Of a stretch of 64,000 nucleotides of DNA, positions 49,096-64,000 are shown one piece after another. The position numbers were made by a program, and so were the translations under genes. Within the stretch, counting starts at the first letter, position 1. Each line of letters starts with the position of its first letter. The stretch lies in the NCBI RefSeq assembly GCF_019059575.1, contig NW_024881530.1:1-64000 (forward strand), given 5' to 3'. This DNA is from Amphibalanus amphitrite. Lineage: Eukaryota > Arthropoda > Thecostraca > Balanomorpha > Balanidae. The notes beneath the pieces are model-generated. The model was not told where the DNA came from, ran no database searches, and saw only the letters and a list, made by a program, of their open reading frames with translations.

Positions 49096-52000
49096 GTGGG
49101 ACGATGCAGATGGGGGGCTGAATCAGTGCAATGAGCCGTCGCACGCTACAAGCACCCACCATCCTCACTGTAGCGGTAAGTCGTATGAGCGGCTGAACCG
49201 CTCCCCACCGTCCCAGCCCCACGACGTTTGATGTGATAGTGCCGATCAATACCAGATACTGGGCCATTGTGGTGTGTGTATGTGCACCGAGTGGGGACCG
49301 ACTGTCTCTGTCGAGACCGGCCACTGCTGTACGCAGTGTCATAGTCGGTGTAACCGCTGGGGAGGCGTGGTATTACATCCGATTGTATAGGAAGAGGGTA
49401 TTATGTGGCTAGTTGGTGTATGGAATTGGGGTTTTGATTGCTGATTAGTAATGGAGTACGCGGATAAGGAAATTATGACCAAACGGACATCGCTCATCAC
49501 ACTATCACTACTACACAACTACACTACTATTCCAGTAAAACCCGTCTACATTAAATCACCCCGATCGTGTCGTATCATCACCCATTTACCGTGACAAGGG
49601 CCCCACTCAACGGAACATTACCACCCCAAGCCTGCTACCACCGCATAACGTATAGGTACCGCCCGGAACCAGCAGCACATTCGTAATCCGGCGCGGCGCC
49701 ACCTCCGGCGCGACTGATTCGCTTCCGACGCAGGTGCGCTGCGTTTGCCACTCTGAGCTGATAGCGACGCACATCGTGCGCCAGATACGTTTCGCAAAGT
49801 GCTTAATTCACCACCGACGGGACTGGGGTCTCAAAGGAAACGTCGAGGTATTCTGCTTGAGAATTGGGTTGGGTGTAATGCATACATCCCCAATTGGACA
49901 ACACACATGGCCAAACCGCCAGCTAGCACGCCGATGTTGGACCTCCGGATCCTAGCATCAAAACGAGAGCATGTAACGGCCCCTCTGACCTGATATTCCA
50001 CTAGCAGGTCGTCCATTTTCATCCAGGGCCAGTGGCACTTGTCCTGGTGTCGCAATAATAGACAGCCCCCCTCCACTGCCCCTCCCCCCGAGCGTAATCG
50101 TCGTATATCGCGCATACAGAGTCGGCAGCTGTCACCGTTGTAAATGCATGCAAATACCACCGAATGTGTCAGCTCGTCAATGGATGCAAATGATGGACGC
50201 CGGCGGACTACAGGAGGGGCCCTCAATGGCGACCGAGTTCGGGGTTCTGTCCGAGGCAGTGCTGACCAAACGATCGTGATGAATGCATTGCACTGCAACT
50301 CACATTTACAAGCAATGGGGGTGGAAATATCGAGCTCGGTCATATTTTAAGACGTGGGTCTTTTTTACCGAAAAGTTCACTTTGCTTCAGAATGCATATA
50401 CTTCTACATTGTTCGCGTGATAACCTCTTTCTTGAGCTTGCACAGTTATTTGAACCCTGAATATCAAAACTGCCCCCAAAGTGCGACCCCAATCACACCT
50501 GACACAAAGGTCAAAGTTCAAGCACCGCAAAAGGTTGCGACACCAACGACCTCGAAGTAATACGTGTAATAAAGCCGTACAGACTTGGACGCCCCATCAT
50601 TGCGTATGATACCCGACCGGGGCTGGAATAGAGCCGACGGTTTCCGAGTACAGGCCCACAACTGGCCCGGGCGGCACGAAAAGCAGCTTTCACACGCACG
50701 GCTTTTCCATCGGGGAATTTGACGGCTCTGTGACATTCGTGCAGAAAGAAATGACTCGCGTGAAGTGTACGACGTTCAGTGCGTGACAAAGACGTGAAAA
50801 TATGCACATTATTCGTTTGAGGAATATGAATGCAACGGCAAACACAATTGTGCACAGCGGGATTAGGTCGCTTTTCTAGAAGTCAAGTTACTACAGATTG
50901 TTCGGAGGATTGTGGCATGGCTGGTTTTGCCCTATGACATTACCAGCGGTGATCAAACGGTCGCTGTATACACTGTAGTCGCAATGTTCAGCATTCTCGA
51001 AACTTGACCTTACACCAGGGGCATTAGTTATACACTGCTTTCATTGCACAGTAAACGAGCCGTGGAAAATGGTGTGTCCTGTTTATGATCGTCGATGTGG
51101 TTGCCATGTTTTGTTCACTGCAGCATTTTCCTGCTTTTTCGTTAATTCATTCATTCACAAATGAAAACATTAACTGCAGCTTAGGTTGGAAGGAATGCAA
51201 CCAGCCGCCAACAAACATCAGAAGTAATCGCAATCAACTTCCAAAGGGTAACCTTAACGAAATCATGGAAATGCAATTATGCCGCATCCCGTGCGTTTGA
51301 AGTTAACCAACTAATCGTCATTAGCCCTCAGATTCAACCGCAAATCCACCTACTCAATTTACCCGCCGCTCTACTACACATCTATCACCGTAACCCACCA
51401 ATCACTCCGTTACCCACCCCTCCCCCTCTCCCACGCCCCCACACTCCCGCTGAGCCGCGGGGCGGGGCGGGGCGGGGCGGGGCGGGGCGGGGAGCTGCAT
51501 TCATGAGCGCTAATTAACACGTGTCGCCGCCCGCCGGCCGGGTGTTAGCTGCCAATCCGACCCGCGGTGGCGGCTGAGGTGGCGACGGTAGCGGCTGTTG
51601 ACTAGCCCAGGGCTCGACGAGTCTGTTCGTAAGTTAATAAAGAACCAGATCGTCCTAGCCCCGACGTATGCAGCTCGAAATGCCTGCTGCTACTTCGTGT
51701 GCGACTTCATTGAGTTGTGCTAGCAGCTCAATTCATGCGTAGGCTAACGAGCCCATTTAGTATTTGGATGCGTGAGCCTTCAGAAGATGCTTTTCCGAAC
51801 TAACTACAGTAAGAAAATGGCGGGAGAAGGACTGTGGTACCTAGTGGCGACCACCCATCAAGACTCCAGCATCCACACTCGTCCCCCCCCCCCACCGCAC
51901 ACCCCTGCCCCAGCAACCCACCCCATCCGTGGCCAAGGTCAGGTTGCAGCAACGCAATGTTAATTGCACGAATTAAACAGCGCTATGATAACGAATGTCA

Positions 52001-53195
52001 TTGTTTTGCAATCACCAACGCTGATACACTAATCCAATAAAATAATTGCATTAAATCACGACGATGAAAAATAAAAGGCTGAGTTATGATGGTAAAGCGT
52101 AGGCCATTATAAGCTATTTAGTGATACGCAATCTTACAGAGAGGAGGAATGAAAACGGCGCCGTCCAGGTCAATGGTATACGGATTACACCCAAGGCCGT
52201 TTAGAAAGGATCGAATAACACACTGATTGCCGTTTTTACGGCACGGTTTCCTGGTTTATTCCGTCGCCAATATGGTTGTTGGCGTCTATCAAAGCAATGT
52301 GTACATCTATAACGTGCAATCTGGAATGACATATTTAATCAGTGTGATACAAGATATGCAAAGGTAGTGTCGTTTTTTTTATTCGTGTTACATGAAAGCT
52401 AATATAGGCAGTCAACAAAAAGTTCGTTTTATATAAGGTTCATCAATTGTTATTAAGCTTACTGACACCGACTTTTATGCCTACCACGGCGATAATTGCA
52501 ATACTTTTTTCAGCTAAAAGGCAATGAAACAAAACGTATGGCAGGAAATACACTCTTATTCATATTCATTTGATGGACGAAAACTTCCGACCATCAGAAA
52601 GAGGATTAGAAACGCTCATAATCACTTCAAAACCATCCTAGAATCAGCCGCATTCAATTCGTAAATAAAATACTCTGCTAAAACAATGGGAAACAAGAAA
52701 ATAGCAATGCAACAAAACTTGCCAGCCTTAACGATCCGATATCATCCAGTAACGACAAGGTATCATCCCTATAAGTTAGACCACGTGCCACTTTTCTCCG
52801 AATCCACTCTAAAGGCTGATGTCTAAGGGCACCATATTGCAGCACAGTACAACTGGGGCTCAATATAAAGCCAAATGGGTAGCACAAATGGATAAAGTCG
52901 TACATCGGGCTAACACAGCGGTCGTCTAATCGTTTCAAGTGGCAGTCTCGCGACGCCGTGGTAAAAGCATGAAAAACGCTCGATGAAGAAACGATCCCCC
53001 AACTTTCTCTCAGCGTCGTCAGAAATCCACCACCCATTGGGCGCCATTTCTGCTCCCGTGCTCACTCAGCTTTACATGATAAATTCCCAAAAATAACTTA
53101 AGTTTGCTTCTTGGTAGCCGTCGCAATGGGGACCAGTCGTTTGCTGTTGGCCGGAAGGTAACGGTTCGGTACAGCGAGCGAGCGAGAGAGGGAGT

Positions 53196-53196
<1 letters not shown>
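49096..53196 (-). other. tox: tox intron, no gene recognised
   Basis: No exon was accepted. (GGGGC)n lies at 51459-51492. A splice-flanked-looking segment at 49985-50045 and a 170-codon - strand frame at 49831-50343 do not fit the phases of the tox exons. The region 52000-52680 is AT-rich and without features. Confidence 0.4.
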
Positions 53197-53248
<52 letters not shown>

Positions 53249-53252
53249 GAGG

Positions 53253-53335
<83 letters not shown>
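53197..53335 (-). repeat. (GA)n microsatellite
   Basis: GA dinucleotide tract of about 140 bases with small interruptions (AAGGGAGGG, GATAG). It lies in the tox intron, on the 3' side of exon 53997-54097 in gene orientation. Confidence 0.97.
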
Positions 53336-53341
<6 letters not shown>

Positions 53342-53996
53342 ACCCGACCCATCCGATGGTCCCACATTTCCAGCAGGCATGGAGCGCCTTTATGAAAAGA
53401 GTCATCCTATTGCGTCGAGGGCACTAAAGCAAGATGAGCCATTACTTACTGGAGACGGCAAAAGGGTGCCCCCCCACACCGGTCAACACAGAGACCGACC
53501 GCGGCAGGAGGGAATCGATACACCCCGGCGGCGGGGCAGGACGCTGATTCGGTACTGAGCTGAGCTGAGCTGAGCTGAGCTGAGTTGGAGCTGAGCTGAG
53601 ATGAGCTCCTGATCCAGCAGAGAGGGATCAATGGTCCAGCATATACTGGTGCTTATCCTGTACTGATCCGCGGGCGATTTATAAGGATGATTCAGCAAAG
53701 TTCGAGAGGTGATTTGGAGCTGCTGTACACGGGAGCTGCTCCCAGGAAATCCTGTGACGACCAGCCGTTGATCTAATGTTGATCGTACGCTAATCCAGCA
53801 ACGGGCTGTGACTACATCATGGTACCGTATCTCATTGACGGACCCGGGACACATCGGATGGGGAGAGCTGGTGTCTAGAAACCATCGAGTGAGATCGTGC
53901 ACTTCCCGCTCCGCCCTGTTCGCCACATCTCCTGCCAATGGATTCATTCCTCAGCCGTCTCCCCAACGTAAGCCGTCCCCACACCCCTCCACTCAC
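53336..53996 (-). other. tox: tox intron, short
   Basis: Contains a perfect tandem GAGCT repeat (six to seven copies, about 53555-53585). No coding segment was seen. Confidence 0.5.
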
Positions 53997-54097
53997 CTGA
54001 AGAACATGGGGTGGTGCGGATGACCCGGTGGCTGTGGCACCGGCTGAAACCCTGATGACGTCATCGTGTCCACGGTGGACGTCATCGGTGCCGACAT
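53997..54097 (-). CDS. tox: TOX-family gene, most upstream exon identified
   Basis: After a TTTTTCAG acceptor the exon reads MSAPMTSTVDTMTSSGFQPV, PQPPGHPHHPMFF and two bases of Arg before AG/GTGAGT. The exit phase of 2 joins exactly to exon 43842-44154 (…PMFF-R-DLYGGSG), which supports it. The ATG stands at the very first base of the exon, so translation may start here or the Met may be internal, with earlier exons not recognised in 54.1-64 kb. The usual TOX N-terminal FxIPPI-type motif was not found. From this ATG the joined product is 537 residues, close to vertebrate TOX (about 526). Confidence 0.75.
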
Positions 54098-62032
<7,935 letters not shown>

Positions 62033-63214
62033 CCCGCGCCCCGCTGGGCTATTCAGCCATACGCGCCCTGCTGGGGGGGGGGGGGGGCAGATTCTGCCCC
62101 CCCCCCCTGTCTAACTTCCGAACCGATGGTCGTAGAAAGACGGGGAAAACGGCAATCGAAAGCTCTCAACAAGGCGGATCTTAAGAGCCCAAAATTTTTT
62201 GCTTAAGTAGGTCAGAGGTCAGGTCAAGGTCAGGTCAAGGGTACAAAATGCAAGTTTCTACAGTATCGGCCTTGCACCGTAGTTGCCGAAGAATGGACTG
62301 AGACTGATTGCCCAAAACGTGTTCTTAGACTACCAAGACAATATTCGTTGCATACAATGTCATTCAAAGGTCAAGGTCAAGGTCAGGTCAGGTCAGGTCA
62401 GGTCACCAAAAACAAAATATAGAAAAGGGCATGTGCGACACATGTTTTATGGTTCATTTTACTCATAGAATTCAATAGGCACACTCAATAAGTGATATGG
62501 ACCACCTCTGGATGAATTTCAGGTCGAGGTCAGGTCAAGGTCAGGTCAAGTGAGGTCAAATTTTGAAGTTGGTTGTTAAGGCCCAAAAAGGTGTCTATCT
62601 GATGCAGTTTTTCACGGCGAATCGAATGGTGCTATTTTTGTTTCCGTACGAGGTCTAGAACTTCCAAAAAAATCATTTTTCAAAAATTTTGTGTGTCGTG
62701 ACGTCATAAAATTTTGAATAACTCCCACATTTTTGAACCGATTCTTCTGAAAATTAGTATGTAGATGCACATTGACCACTTCTCTGACATATATTCCGGT
62801 TTTTTCGATACACTCAAAATTTTGGATTTTATGACTATTTTCCCAAAAAAATCAGTTTTTTGAAAAATTTTGGGCCAAAATCCAAAATTTTCAAAAAACC
62901 GAGATATCCATTTGATAGACAACGTGAAATCACGTATAACCTTTTTTGTTACGTCTTGATTCCTTTAAAAATGAAGATGTTAGCGGCGTTTGAAATTTTG
63001 CCGTTTTTGAGGCGAAAATGGCGAACATGACGTCACTAAAACGTCAATTTCTCAAAAATGTTCCGACGAATTTCGTTCAAATTTTCAGGGAACGTGTCAA
63101 ATTGATGTATGATAAGGTACTGAAAGTTTGACGTCGCTGGCGTAACGCGTTTAGAAGTTATTGGCGAAAAACGGGAGGGGGGGCAGATTCTGCCCCCCCC
63201 CAGCGGGGCGCGGG
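62033..63214. mobile_element. 1182-bp TTAA-type MITE, copy 2
   Basis: Same family as 45729-46911. The left end is CCCGCGCCCCGCTGGG and the right end CAGCGGGGCGCGGG, with ATAA on the left (one change from TTAA) and TTAA on the right (63215-63218). Sub-terminal hairpins on both sides read run of G, CAGATTCTG, run of C. The interior has dense AGGTCA half-sites: 62207-62242, 62366-62404 (including TCAAAGGTCAAGGTCAAGGT) and 62520-62558. The TTGATGTATGATAAGGT motif near the right end is shared with copy 1. No transposase. Confidence 0.88.
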
Positions 63215-63218
63215 TTAA

Positions 63219-63663
63219 TAAAGAACAACTCCATTTTGAGCATTGCAAAGGAAAAATGACGTTAAAAATAGCCGTTCTCGCAAAGAATGGAATGCTGTTC
63301 AAGGTTTTCTTGGACAGCGAACTTACAATGAATAATCGCCAGCAATTCAAGCGACGCCATTAACCGGCTGGAAACCGGTTCCACTTTGCAAATGATAAGC
63401 GCGCACGCGAGACTATCTTTTCGATAACGAAAACAGAAATGCCTGGAGTTACAGTACAACTTTACATGATCTAATTACATCTGAGTTTGGTTGGACGTGG
63501 GCCAGTCATGCGAGGGGCAGCGTTTTACGGTCCAGTTGCCGTTGTACCTTGGTAACGGCGCTAACATAACAACCAAACCACTCACGGGGCACTGTGTTCC
63601 CGCGAGCAGCTATTCACGAGCAGAATTGAATACTAACGAGTGCACAAAAGTTTAAATTAAACA
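63219..63663 (+). promoter_or_regulatory. Possible promoter of a + strand gene
   Basis: The sequence before the ATG at 63664 contains GTACCTTGGTAAC near 63544-63556, a partial inverted repeat reminiscent of RFX-type sites. No clear TATA box is present. This is only positional support for a transcription start. Confidence 0.2.
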
Positions 63664-63700
63664 ATGGATGGACTTGATGCAACGGAAAGTCCTGCAGATG
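63664..63700 (+). CDS. Possible first coding exon of an unknown gene
   Basis: ATG in a favourable context (AAACAATGG) opens MDGLDATESPAD and one extra base, followed by a strong donor, GATG/GTGAGT at 63701. The short acidic start and strong donor make a first coding exon plausible. The rest would lie beyond the window, so the family cannot be named. Chance occurrence is possible. Confidence 0.4.
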
Positions 63701-64000
63701 GTGAGTGTGATGAAACATTGAATAACATTTCTAAAAATAGGTTATAGGTAGAACTTTTGCATGATTGAGAAAGGGTCGGAGATTGAGTCGGTCGGAGATT
63801 TGGAACTGTATCTAGTTATGTGCACTAAATATTCATTGGAATAATTTAACATTCAAGTTCAGTACACAAACAATTGTGCTCAAATGGAATCGTATTGCAT
63901 CACAGTTCTGAGCATTGGGTTCGAATAAGAAACAAAAACTAGGGAAACCATAGATAATGCTATGGTGCTCTAGACGGAAATGATTGAAACAACAGCATAC
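63701..64000 (+). other. AT-rich sequence, probable intron
   Basis: No coding signal was seen. If the exon at 63664-63700 is real, this is the start of its first intron. Confidence 0.35.

Noticed and set aside
49985..50045. Possible tox exon on the - strand
   Set aside because: Exons 53997-54097 and 43842-44154 already join in phase. This segment ends in a phase that would break the junction.
49831..50343. 170-codon - strand open frame with ATG
   Set aside because: No domain. The start region MTELDISTPIACK has a donor-like GTGAGT, but its phase does not fit the next tox exon.

Overview
The window is eukaryotic nuclear DNA from an animal, most likely an arthropod. Genes are split into short exons with GT..AG introns, introns run to several kilobases, and microsatellites and small DNA transposons are dense. 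The four-repeat Pipsqueak DNA-binding protein points to arthropods. The GC-rich sequence and long (GA)n tracts would fit a crustacean such as a barnacle, but that last step is a guess.

Two genes face each other. On the + strand, from the left edge to about 20.25 kb, lies the 3' part of a pipsqueak (psq) gene. I can place an upstream exon (2088-2370) and two exons (14021-14261 and 16733-17243) encoding four Psq helix-turn-helix repeats and the stop codon. A GC-rich 3' UTR of about 3 kb follows, with AATAAA signals near 20.21-20.24 kb. Any BTB-coding exons would lie left of the window. On the - strand, from 54.1 kb down to 22.66 kb, lies a TOX-family HMG-box gene. Eight exons join with matching phases into 537 residues. 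The HMG box is split over three exons, three exons carry polyglutamine, and the last exon ends in a TOX-like C-terminal motif. A possible first coding exon of a third gene (+ strand) sits at 63664-63700. Both recognised genes would encode nuclear DNA-binding proteins; nothing here shows that they act together.

The rest is intron and repeat. The psq intron between 2.4 and 14 kb holds a 300-bp (CT)n tract, a 288-bp exact duplication, and a roughly 2-kb satellite of 74-bp units. Each satellite unit encodes two hairpins whose arms differ in matched fashion, and the array has a six-unit higher-order period. The TOX introns hold a decayed Tc1/mariner element, two 8-bp-TSD hAT-type MITEs, a matched pair of 1.18-kb TTAA-flanked MITEs rich in AGGTCA half-sites, a TTAA MITE with a nested 57-bp inverted repeat, a TA-flanked 0.9-kb MITE, and a foldback element with an inverted minisatellite core.

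The strongest leads for something undescribed are the hairpin satellite, the duplicated splice sites and branchpoint-like arrays around the psq exons, the long GA tracts inside the gene of a GA-binding protein, and the MITE pair whose end hairpins match within a copy but differ between copies. All exon calls rest on reading translation, phase and splice consensus by eye. No alignment or transcript evidence was available.
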